This document shows, one piece after another, positions 8,836 to 16,145 of a stretch of DNA of 64,000 nt. The DNA comes from Photobacterium sp. JCM 19050 (GTDB taxonomy: Bacteria > Pseudomonadota > Gammaproteobacteria > Enterobacterales > Vibrionaceae), in contig BAXG01000005.1 of assembly GCA_001310455.1 (NCBI GenBank), forward strand, positions 1 to 64,000, in the 5' to 3' direction. The position numbers and the translations under genes are program-made. The stretch's first letter is position 1; every line of letters begins with the position of its first letter. The notes beneath the pieces were generated by a model. It was not told where the DNA came from and did not search any database. It was given only the letters and a program-made list of their open reading frames with translations.

Positions 8836-9504
8836 TCAGGCCGCTCCTTTCTCAAACCTTGTTACGTGGTTTTCAATCAACTTCAGGCCGGATTGGCTGA
8901 CCAGGGTAATCCCCAGGTAGATCAGCGCAGCAATGGCAAACCAGGTAAACGGCTGCCAGGTAGAGGTGGAAATGAGCTGCGCCTGGCGCATCAAGTCATT
9001 CACGCCGATTAAAGAGACAAGCGCGGTGTCTTTCAGTAGTACAAGCCACTGGTTTCCCAGCCCCGGCAGAGCATGACGCCAGAGTTGGGGCAGAATGAGA
9101 CGGAAGAAAATAACCGGCTTTTCCATGCCCAGCGCCAATCCGGCTTCCCATTGACCACGGGGAACGGCTTTCAGCGCCCCGCGAAGGGTTTGGGACGCAT
9201 AGGCGGCGAAGATGGATGACAGTGCGAAAACCCCACACCAGAACGGGCTGAATTCAATAAAATCACCGGTTATCAAAAACAGTATCTGAGTCGATCCGAA
9301 GTAAACAAAGAGGACCACCAGAATTTCAGGGAGCCCGCGAAGAACGGTAACCAAGGCGGTTACCGGCCATCGCAATACTCGCCAGGGCGCTGCTTCTGCT
9401 GCTGTCAGCAGCATGGCAAAAAACAATCCAACCAAGAGTGCTGTCAGAGCCAGACCGATGGTAAGGCCGGCTGCCTGCAAAAGAAGGAGAAGAAACGCCG
9501 TCAT
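8836..9504 (-). CDS. artQ: ArtQ arginine ABC transporter permease
   Basis: Second permease subunit, 222 aa, paralogous to ArtM. The N-terminal helix is [37 protein letters not shown] is the family's periplasmic-side signature, and the EAA loop reads [15 protein letters not shown]. With ArtM it forms the membrane channel for arginine. It lies about 30 nt after artI and almost abuts artM. Confidence 0.93.
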   Translation of the reverse strand: MTAFLLLLLQAAGLTIGLALTALLVGLFFAMLLTAAEAAPWRVLRWPVTALVTVLRGLPEILVVLFVYFGSTQILFLITGDFIEFSPFWCGVFALSSIFAAYASQTLRGALKAVPRGQWEAGLALGMEKPVIFFRLILPQLWRHALPGLGNQWLVLLKDTALVSLIGVNDLMRQAQLISTSTWQPFTWFAIAALIYLGITLVSQSGLKLIENHVTRFEKGAA

Positions 9505-9532
9505 AGAATTACCTGTTTTTTACTTTCAAGAC

Positions 9533-10264
9533 TTATTGGAACCACTTGTCGTAAATGGTCTTGTAGGTACCATCTTTCTGGATGCTTGCCAGTGCCTGGT
9601 TCAGCTTTTTCACCAGAGCCTGGTTATCCTGGTTAACGGCAATACCAAAGCCCTGGCCGAAGTAGTTGGTATCGGTCACCGGTTTGCCGACTGTTGCCAG
9701 CGTATCGTCTTTTTTGAGCCATTCTGCAACCACGGCGGTGTCACCGAATACCGCATCAATACGACCGTTTTTCATATCGATGAAGGCATTCTGGTAGCTG
9801 GCGTACGGCACGGCTTCTACACCAGGAAGTTGTTCTGTGACGTATTTCTGGTGGGTAGAACCGTTTTGTACACCCACACGCTTTCCTTTGAGGGCCTTAA
9901 TGTCACCAAACTTTCCGTCTGCGCCGATAAAGCTTGCGCTGTTGTCGTAATACGTGTCAGAGAAGGCGACCTGTTCCAGACGCTCAGCAGTGATGTCCAT
10001 CGCTGAAATTGCTGCGTCATAGCGACGGAATTTGAGCGCCGGGATCAGGCTGTCAAATGCCTGGTTGTGGAAGGAACACTCAGCTTTCAGCTTTTCACAC
10101 AGGGCGTTGGCAACATCCACGTCAAAACCAACAAGCTCGTTTTTGTCATTGGTGTATTCGAAGGGCGGGTAGGTTGCTTCCATTGCGAACTTAATGGATT
10201 CCGCTTGGGCGGCACCGGCTGCCATTACGGAGGAAAGCAGAACTACCAGGGGCATCAGTTTCAT
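9533..10264 (-). CDS. artI: ArtI/ArtJ periplasmic arginine-binding protein
   Basis: Family 3 solute-binding protein, 243 aa from the chosen start MKLMPLVVL. That start sits 7 nt after GAGAGG, whereas an upstream in-frame start would place the ribosome site inside the gene. The signal peptide is cleaved after AQA, leaving ESIKFAMEATYPPFEYT, the typical mature start. Amino-acid recognition residues appear in FDVDVANALCEKL, the AISAMDITAERLEQVAFSDTY region and GRIDAVFGDT. It delivers basic amino acids, arginine by operon context, to ArtQM. Confidence 0.93.
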   Translation of the reverse strand: MKLMPLVVLLSSVMAAGAAQAESIKFAMEATYPPFEYTNDKNELVGFDVDVANALCEKLKAECSFHNQAFDSLIPALKFRRYDAAISAMDITAERLEQVAFSDTYYDNSASFIGADGKFGDIKALKGKRVGVQNGSTHQKYVTEQLPGVEAVPYASYQNAFIDMKNGRIDAVFGDTAVVAEWLKKDDTLATVGKPVTDTNYFGQGFGIAVNQDNQALVKKLNQALASIQKDGTYKTIYDKWFQ

Positions 10265-10292
10265 AAACCTCTCCTTGGACAAAGAAAATGCG

Positions 10293-11021
10293 TTAGTGAG
10301 ATAAGTAAGCTGAAAATTCAGCAGTTTGAGGTTGGATAAAGCGTTCGGCTGAACCGGATTCCACGATCCGGCCCTGCTCGAGATAAATCACTTGGCTGGC
10401 AATACGTTTGGCAACATCCACTTCATGAGTCACTACCACCTGAGTGATCCCGGTCTCCGACAGTTCTTTCACAATGTTGACAAACTGAGAGGTGATTTCC
10501 GGGTCCAGTGCTGCCGTGGGTTCGTCAAAAAGCAGGATCTCCGGCTCCATCATCAGTGCCCTGGCAATCGCAACACGTTGTTGCTGACCGCCGGAAAGCT
10601 GCAGCGGATAACGGTTCTCCAGGCCGGAAAGGTGCAGGCGTTCAATCAAGCTCTGTGCTTTTGCGATAGCGGCGTATTTTGAAATTTTATGCACTTTTAT
10701 CGGTGCTTCTGTCAGGTTTTCCATGACTGTCAGATGTGGCCATAAATTGTACTGCTGAAACACCATCCCGACGCGGGTACGCAATTCGCGGATTTTTCTG
10801 TCGTCCGGTGTTTGAGACAGGTCAAATTGGTCCCCGGCAAGTTTCAATATACCGCTGCGGGGGACTTCCAACAGGTTGAGAACCCGCAACAATGAGCTCT
10901 TCCCTGCGCCACTTGGCCCCAGTAATACAAGGGTTTCGCCTTGTTTGCACTGAAAAGAGATGTCAAACAGCGACTGGTGCTGACCGTAGAAGCAATTGAT
11001 GTCTGCTAATTCGATTTTCAT
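10293..11021 (-). CDS. artP: ArtP arginine ABC transporter ATPase
   Basis: ABC ATPase, 242 aa. The Walker A motif is GPSGAGKSS, the ABC signature [15 protein letters not shown], Walker [14 protein letters not shown], and the H-loop VVTHEV. The start is [13 protein letters not shown] at 11021; an extended in-frame start at 11078 has no family counterpart. It is first in the artPIQM unit, and tandem ARG boxes lie about 110-150 nt upstream. Confidence 0.94.
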   Translation of the reverse strand: MKIELADINCFYGQHQSLFDISFQCKQGETLVLLGPSGAGKSSLLRVLNLLEVPRSGILKLAGDQFDLSQTPDDRKIRELRTRVGMVFQQYNLWPHLTVMENLTEAPIKVHKISKYAAIAKAQSLIERLHLSGLENRYPLQLSGGQQQRVAIARALMMEPEILLFDEPTAALDPEITSQFVNIVKELSETGITQVVVTHEVDVAKRIASQVIYLEQGRIVESGSAERFIQPQTAEFSAYLSH

Positions 11022-11131
11022 ACTGAACCATCCCGCTGAAAATTGGTTTAGTCGTTGCTGATTTGATGAAGCACGCAATCATCGTCTGGCGACTCTTTCT
11101 GCAACTCGAGAAGTTCGTGCCTCAATGTGTG

Positions 11132-11170
11132 GTTGAATTAAATTTCAAAATAAATGAATAAATCATTAAA
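11132..11170 (-). promoter_or_regulatory. tandem ARG boxes (ArgR operator) upstream of artPIQM
   Basis: Two 18-bp boxes are separated by 3 bp, the canonical ArgR hexamer arrangement: TGAATtaaaTTTCA in 11132-11149 and TGAATaaatCATTA in 11153-11170, against the consensus TGAATnnnnATTCA. The two TGAAT half-sites are exactly 21 bp apart. They predict arginine-dependent repression of the transporter. The rest of the 11079-11551 gap holds AT-rich promoter sequence and the palindrome at 11367. Confidence 0.8.
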
Positions 11171-11366
11171 TCCATTAAACGATGTTTTTAGTGGTTTGAA
11201 TAGGGGAAAGTGTGTTTTTTAACTTGTTTGATTGTTTTTTGTTCGGTGTTATTTCCGCAATCCAGTCAGTTGTCACTGTGTGATTGATGCTGTGAATGGA
11301 TTAATTGTGAATTAGAGAGAGGTAATGTTTGCATCAGTGAGGTGTTAGATAATAGTTTAAAGGTAA

Positions 11367-11414
11367 ATATACCCAAACCACCTCAAGGTGCATCTTGAGG
11401 TGGCTTGGGTATAT
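11367..11414. repeat. 48-nt near-perfect palindrome (REP/MITE-like element)
   Basis: ATATACCCAAaCCACCTCAAG, a 6-nt centre, then CTTGAGGTGGcTTGGGTATAT: a 21-bp stem with one mismatch. There is no following T run on the plus strand and no gene whose 3' end it fits. Similar ATATACCCAAG..CTTGGGTATAT palindromes are, from memory, common dispersed intergenic elements in vibrios. Only one copy was seen in this window. Confidence 0.6.
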
Positions 11415-11551
11415 CAAAAATAAGATAACGCTTCGTTTGGCTAGTATGCGGTTACCGGGAGCAAATTATCCTGGTGTATTGAAGCAGCAAAGAGTCGTGT
11501 CGTAGAAGGTTAACGTCACGGCAAAAAAACTTTGCGTCGTGGAGCATACCA

Positions 11552-12706
11552 ATGAATTCACTGTTTTTAAGGATGAGGGCAGTCCACTGGCTGGCCATTG
11601 GCATACTCACAGTAAATATTTTCATTTTTACTGATTCGTTAATTTCGCAGATTATCCAGGGGGTATTGATTCTTGCCGTTGTCATCCATGACTGGGATGA
11701 AAAGCGTTGGGGTGTGGACACCCTGAATCTGGTTAACGAGCACATGGGAAAGTTTTCCCAAAAAGATCTTGGGGAAGATTGCAACGTCAATACCCGGTAC
11801 AACACTGAAATGCGCAGTGTGGTAGATACTGTCAATTACTTCCGCAAAACCATGCAGGACACCTTGCTGACGCTGAAAGCGGTCTCTACAGCCAATCAGG
11901 AAGGGGCCACGGAAATTTCTCGCTGTCTGGTGATGATGGACAACAACATTCAGCAGTCCCAGCACATCTCCGAAAGAGCCTCGGTGCAAATCACAGATAT
12001 CCGTACGCTGTTGACCACGCTGTCGGAAGGCATGGCGTCTGCCCATACCTGCATGAATGAAGTGAGCACTAACCTTCAGGAAAGCAGCGCGGATGTCAGT
12101 ACCCTCAGTGCGTCAGTGAGTGAGTACTCTTCGCAGAACAATGCACTAAACCAGCAGTTTGATTTGCTGAAAAATAATGCGGAGGAGGTCAAAAAGGTGC
12201 TGGTTGTGGTGGCAGACATTGCAGATCAGACAAACTTGCTGGCATTGAATGCTGCCATTGAAGCTGCGCGCGCGGGGGAGCACGGAAGGGGATTTGCCGT
12301 TGTGGCCGATGAGGTGCGAGCTCTGGCTGTCAGGACCCAAAGCAGTCTGGATGAGATTCATTCCATTGTCCAAAGTATTACCCAATCTGCTGATAACGCG
12401 TCGGTCACCATGCAGGCTCAAAATGAAAGCCTGGCGCCGCTTGTTTCCCTCGCTGAGCGCAATGCTGAAATAATCAACAAAGCGGCCGTGGACGTCATCG
12501 ACTCATCTGACAGGATTACGAAACTGGATGTGTCCTGTCAGGAAGTGGAGCGGGAGGTTGCAGCGATTAACAATGATATCGAGAGTCTTTGCCGCGCAGA
12601 GGTCGAAAATGCGGAAGGAATCCGCCATATCAACGATCAAATGGACAAGGCGCAACAGACAACATCTGAAATTGGGTCTCTGATAAAGGCGTTCCGGTTG
12701 GGGTAG
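11552..12706 (+). CDS. methyl-accepting chemotaxis protein with minimal sensory region
   Basis: Chemoreceptor of 384 aa. Two hydrophobic segments occur within the first 50 residues ([16 protein letters not shown] and [15 protein letters not shown]) with almost no loop between them, so there is no periplasmic ligand-binding domain. A HAMP-like segment follows, then the signalling hairpin with the highly conserved tip [20 protein letters not shown] (about residues 228-247) and [12 protein letters not shown]. It is expected to signal through CheW/CheA from a membrane-embedded or redox cue. The ATG at 11552 has GGAG 8 nt upstream. It is an orphan receptor with no other che genes nearby. Confidence 0.9.
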   Translation: MNSLFLRMRAVHWLAIGILTVNIFIFTDSLISQIIQGVLILAVVIHDWDEKRWGVDTLNLVNEHMGKFSQKDLGEDCNVNTRYNTEMRSVVDTVNYFRKTMQDTLLTLKAVSTANQEGATEISRCLVMMDNNIQQSQHISERASVQITDIRTLLTTLSEGMASAHTCMNEVSTNLQESSADVSTLSASVSEYSSQNNALNQQFDLLKNNAEEVKKVLVVVADIADQTNLLALNAAIEAARAGEHGRGFAVVADEVRALAVRTQSSLDEIHSIVQSITQSADNASVTMQAQNESLAPLVSLAERNAEIINKAAVDVIDSSDRITKLDVSCQEVEREVAAINNDIESLCRAEVENAEGIRHINDQMDKAQQTTSEIGSLIKAFRLG

Positions 12707-12744
12707 TGCCGGTAATCAGATTGGGGCACCGCAGTAAAAAGCGG

Positions 12745-12778
12745 TAAAAAACCGGCCGATAAAACGGCCGGTTTTTTA
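12745..12778. terminator. bidirectional terminator between the chemoreceptor and cnoX
   Basis: TAAAAAACCGGCCG-ATAAAA-CGGCCGGTTTTTTA has a 14-bp stem flanked by A and T runs on both sides, so it can end both convergent transcripts. Confidence 0.92.
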
Positions 12779-12788
12779 CATTAATCTG

Positions 12789-13643
12789 TTAGTACAACAG
12801 TGTGTATAGCTGGCGACGGAATTTGGATGCGACAGGGTTACCCTGGCCGAGTGATGACAGGATATCCATCATGGTCTTGCGTGCTTCGCCATCGGCTGTG
12901 TTTAAATCCTTGCGGAGCATTGCCATGAGAATTTCCAGGGCTTCCTCGTGACGGTTTACCTGGCTCAGCTGCACAGCAAGCTTAAATCCAATTTCGTGGT
13001 TTTCCGGATCTTCGTTATAGGCTTCCTGGAGTTGGACCACTTCTGGTGATTCGGCAGCCTGATTGTGTAATTCCACCTTGGCGATCAGCGCTTTGTATTT
13101 GGCATCCTGATCCTGCATCAATACCGTGTCCAGGATTTCCTGTGCTTCATCAAACAGCTGTGTTTCCACCAGACATTCTGCCAGGGCAAGTTTGAACGCA
13201 CCTGCTTCACCGAGAACCTCCTGCAGAGGCTTCAGAATACCCAATGCCGAACCAAACTGTCCTTCTTCCATCAGCGACTGCGCTTGTTTGAAGTCCAGTT
13301 CTTCCTGACTTGGCAGGTGCCGGGTCAGCATTTCACGGACGGCTTCATCCGATTGCGGACCGGCAAGACCGTCTACCGGGCGACCCTGGTTGAAAAGTGC
13401 CAGAGTAGGCAAAGCCCGCACACCCAGCTGCATGGCAAGCATCTGCTGCTGTTCACAGTCAACAACTGCCAGAGTGAAGGTGCCGCGGTATTCGTGGGCA
13501 AGTTGTTCTACACTTTGGCGCATTTCGAGGCTTTCGGGGACGCTTGGAGCCCAGAATAGGAACAACAGCGGAGTGTCCATGGAGGTTTCTAGAACCTGTT
13601 GGGCATTCTGCTCATTAACGTCGACGATATAAGTGTTTTCCAT
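12789..13643 (-). CDS. cnoX: CnoX (YbbN) chaperedoxin, thioredoxin fold plus TPR
   Basis: 284 aa: an N-terminal thioredoxin-like domain (about 1-110, LLFLFWAPSVPESLEMRQS at the active-site position) followed by TPR-like helices. CnoX in E. coli is a holdase that protects proteins from oxidation and passes them to GroEL and DnaK. E. coli CnoX keeps one cysteine (SxxC); here the site reads S-V-P-E with no cysteine, so thiol chemistry at that site looks lost, although C64 (VDCEQQ) and C157 remain. It is followed by the IR at 13708 on its 5' side and is apparently monocistronic. Confidence 0.9.
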   Translation of the reverse strand: MENTYIVDVNEQNAQQVLETSMDTPLLFLFWAPSVPESLEMRQSVEQLAHEYRGTFTLAVVDCEQQQMLAMQLGVRALPTLALFNQGRPVDGLAGPQSDEAVREMLTRHLPSQEELDFKQAQSLMEEGQFGSALGILKPLQEVLGEAGAFKLALAECLVETQLFDEAQEILDTVLMQDQDAKYKALIAKVELHNQAAESPEVVQLQEAYNEDPENHEIGFKLAVQLSQVNRHEEALEILMAMLRKDLNTADGEARKTMMDILSSLGQGNPVASKFRRQLYTLLY

Positions 13644-13707
13644 GAAATTGCCTTAATCCGGAAGGGGTTAACTTAATGGTGGGGTTGGGTTGGGGCAATT
13701 TCAAGCA

Positions 13708-13735
13708 CAAAGGCCATCCGTTTGGATGGCCTTTG
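13708..13735. terminator. inverted repeat, possible terminator of the sdr side
   Basis: CAAAGGCCATCC-GTTT-GGATGGCCTTTG is a perfect 12-bp stem with a 4-nt loop, between cnoX and the SDR gene (both minus strand). It lacks a strong U tract on either strand. It most likely ends the transcript coming from 14025 or the small ORF at 13829. The rest of the 13644-14024 gap holds that small ORF and AT-rich sequence. Confidence 0.6.
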
Positions 13736-13766
13736 AACAATAACGCATTTTATTTAGCAATCTGGC

Positions 13767-13829
13767 TTAGATCAGCAGTACCACCAGAGCAATGCTGACA
13801 CAGAGCCAGTTGAGCTGACTCAGGGACAT
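13767..13829 (-). CDS. possible 20-aa single-helix membrane microprotein
   Basis: ATG at 13829 encodes MSLSQLNWLCVSIALVVLLI, then a stop. The last 14 residues form one hydrophobic helix. AAGG lies about 11 nt upstream, and a strong inverted repeat follows 30 nt downstream, as expected for a short transcript. It could be a real membrane microprotein or chance coding; no family is recognised. Confidence 0.35.
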   Translation of the reverse strand: MSLSQLNWLCVSIALVVLLI

Positions 13830-14024
13830 AGGGTTATTTGCCTTGTTAATGCTTTATCAATCGAAGTTTCAACGCTTTGGCTAGTAGTTTCTCAGAAGTG
13901 TACAAACTGTTGCGTTTGCTTTTTTATTAGCGCTTCTTGCTGACTCTATACCGTGATTAAAGAATAAAGCACTTATATGACAAAAATATTTCCAGGATCC
14001 GAAATGATCCTTTCAGGGCTGGAA

Positions 14025-14852
14025 TCAGTCTCCTTTCACCAAAATGCGGTCCATCATCCGGCTGCTGAGTAACCGCTTGAGCGCCGCCATCACCTTCGTT
14101 GGTTGGGTGACACGGTAGCGAATTTTTGGTCTCTCAGACTCCAGAGCATGCAATAGTGGCGGGACGATGGCGTCGGCCGGCAAGGTGTAGCGATTGGTTG
14201 ATGTCTCCTTGCCAAGCCTTTCCAACTGGCGCTGGTATTGAGTTTGGTGGGCACTGCCGGATAACGTAATGTGTTTATGGAACATTTCCAGAGCATTCGC
14301 CCGGAATCGGCTGTGAATCGGGCCGGGTTCGATAAGGCAGATATGGATACCTGTGCCGGCCAGCTCAAGCCGCAAGGTATCTGTCCAACCCTCAATGGCA
14401 AATTTGGAGGCGTTATAAGCTCCGCGGTAACGCATCGCGACGATACCGAGAACAGAGCTGTTTTGGATAATCCGGCCTTGGCTATTGGCGCGCATCATCG
14501 GCAAGATGGCCTTGGTCAGGTGGTGCCAGCCAAACACGTTGACTTCGAACTGTTCCCGCAACGCATCAGTAGACAGGTCTTCCAGTGCACCGGGTTGACC
14601 GTAAGCGCCGTTGTTAAACAGGGCATACAGTTTTCCACCGGTTAGCCGGCGAACCTCTTCAACGGCGCGTTCAATGCTGCTGCGATCTGCAAGGTCGAGC
14701 TGAAGGGTCTCCAAGCCCTCATTGCGAAGTCGGTTCACATCCTCTTGTTTCCTGCACGAAGCAATGACCTGATATCCCTTGTCTTTCAAAGCATGGGCAC
14801 AGGTGTAACCGATACCGGATGAACAACCGGTAATCAAAATACTTTGTTTCAT
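14025..14852 (-). CDS. ybbO: YbbO-like short-chain dehydrogenase/reductase
   Basis: Classical SDR, 275 aa, cytoplasmic NAD(P)H-dependent oxidoreductase. The Rossmann motif is TGCSSGIGY (residues 8-16), NNGAYG corresponds to NNAG, a catalytic Ser sits in QNSSVLG, and YNASKFAIEG carries the Tyr-x-x-x-Lys pair. E. coli YbbO acts as an NADP-dependent aldehyde reductase on retinal and fatty aldehydes. It neighbours tesA (14 nt upstream, same strand), exactly as in E. coli, so the two are probably co-transcribed. No anomaly. Confidence 0.9.
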   Translation of the reverse strand: MKQSILITGCSSGIGYTCAHALKDKGYQVIASCRKQEDVNRLRNEGLETLQLDLADRSSIERAVEEVRRLTGGKLYALFNNGAYGQPGALEDLSTDALREQFEVNVFGWHHLTKAILPMMRANSQGRIIQNSSVLGIVAMRYRGAYNASKFAIEGWTDTLRLELAGTGIHICLIEPGPIHSRFRANALEMFHKHITLSGSAHQTQYQRQLERLGKETSTNRYTLPADAIVPPLLHALESERPKIRYRVTQPTKVMAALKRLLSSRMMDRILVKGD

Positions 14853-14866
14853 TTTATTTCCCGTCG

Positions 14867-15463
14867 TTAAGGAGAGGAGAGTTGACCGGCAATATGGTCG
14901 GCTATCCAGGGTTGGGCGTCAGGCTTGGGATGCAGGCCATCATCCATCATCCATTCTTTTTTCAGGATGACCTCCTCCAGGAAAAAAGGCAGCAGGGGAA
15001 CATCGTATTCCACACTCAGTGAAGGGTAGACGGCGGCAAAGGCTTCGCTGTAACGTTTACCATAATTAGGCGGAACTTGGATCTGCATCAAGATAGGCAC
15101 CGATCCCGCGTCCTGTACCTGTCTGATCATTTGGTCTAAGTTGGTTCGTATAACCTTGGGTGCGAAGCCCCGGAGGCCGTCGTTGGCACCAAGCTCAATA
15201 AGGACCCAGTCCGGGCTGTGCTCGTTGAGAACGGCAGTCAGTCGGTCAAGGCCATTGCCGGTGGTATCACCGGAAACACTGGCGTTGACCACGTTAATAT
15301 CCGGCTTTCCCGCTTCTTCAAGGGCTTCGGGCAGGATTGACGGCCAGCTTTCACTGGCTTCCATGCGGTAGCCGGCGCTGAGGCTGTCACCAAGAACAAC
15401 CAGTGTCTGTCCGTGGACGGCACCGGTTATCAATATAAAAAACAACGAAAGGATTCTTGCCAT
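14867..15463 (-). CDS. tesA: TesA acyl-CoA thioesterase I / lysophospholipase L1
   Basis: Periplasmic SGNH-fold esterase, 198 aa. The signal peptide MARILSLFFILITGAVHG precedes block I LGDSLSAGY (nucleophile Ser), block III ELGANDGLRG, and DDGLHPKPDAQ with the catalytic Asp and His. The start at 15463 gives a proper signal peptide; the longer reading frame upstream lies inside ybbA. Its start codon shares two bases (CCATGG) with the divergent ybbA start. It is followed closely by ybbO. Confidence 0.95.
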   Translation of the reverse strand: MARILSLFFILITGAVHGQTLVVLGDSLSAGYRMEASESWPSILPEALEEAGKPDINVVNASVSGDTTGNGLDRLTAVLNEHSPDWVLIELGANDGLRGFAPKVIRTNLDQMIRQVQDAGSVPILMQIQVPPNYGKRYSEAFAAVYPSLSVEYDVPLLPFFLEEVILKKEWMMDDGLHPKPDAQPWIADHIAGQLSSP

Positions 15464-16145
15464 GGCTTTCCCTGTCATTGATGCAAAACAACTGGTTAAG
15501 CAGGTTACTACCTCAGACCATGAGCTGACAATTCTTGATGGTGTTTCCCTTACCGTAAATGAGGGAGAGTCCCTGGCTCTGGTTGGGGTTTCAGGGGCGG
15601 GAAAATCAACTCTGATGACACTGCTGGCGGGGTTGGATGTGCCGACCGGCGGCGAGGTACATTTTCTCGGCCGAAGGATAGACACATTGGATGATGAATC
15701 CCGGGCGGCCATTCGGGCTGATTCTGTCGGGTTTGTCTTCCAGAACTTTTTGCTGGTGCCTTCGCTGACCGCGTTGGAGAACGTTGTCCTGCCAGCGACT
15801 ATCCGCGGTGACGAGGAGGATTGGGGCCGGGCCAGACAATTATTGGAAGAGGTCGGTCTTAACGGGCGCGAACATCACCGTCCTGACCAGCTTTCCGGCG
15901 GCGAGCAGCAGCGTGTTGCACTTGCCCGGGCTTTTATGACTCGTCCCAAGGTGCTGTTTGCCGATGAACCAACCGGCAATCTCGACCAGCACACCGCGGC
16001 AAAGGTGATTGAACTTCTTTTTGCTCTTAACCGTGACCATGGCACCACGCTGGTAATGGTGACCCATGACCCCAGGCTGGCAGACCGGTGTGACCGCAAG
16101 TTGGTGTTGGACAGTGGCAGATCGCCCGGGAGGCCGTATGAGTGA
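15462..16145 (+). CDS. ybbA: YbbA ABC transporter ATPase (LolD/MacB-like)
   Basis: ATPase of the lipoprotein/peptide-type exporter family, 227 aa. Walker [11 protein letters not shown], signature LSGGEQQRVALARAF, Walker B LFADEPTGNLDQ, H-loop MVTHDP. It partners YbbP, whose gene overlaps its 3' end by 8 nt. YbbAP is thought to extract hydrophobic compounds or lipids from the inner membrane and cooperate with TesA; the conserved triad tesA/ybbA/ybbP is intact here. Confidence 0.94.
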   Translation: MAFPVIDAKQLVKQVTTSDHELTILDGVSLTVNEGESLALVGVSGAGKSTLMTLLAGLDVPTGGEVHFLGRRIDTLDDESRAAIRADSVGFVFQNFLLVPSLTALENVVLPATIRGDEEDWGRARQLLEEVGLNGREHHRPDQLSGGEQQRVALARAFMTRPKVLFADEPTGNLDQHTAAKVIELLFALNRDHGTTLVMVTHDPRLADRCDRKLVLDSGRSPGRPYE

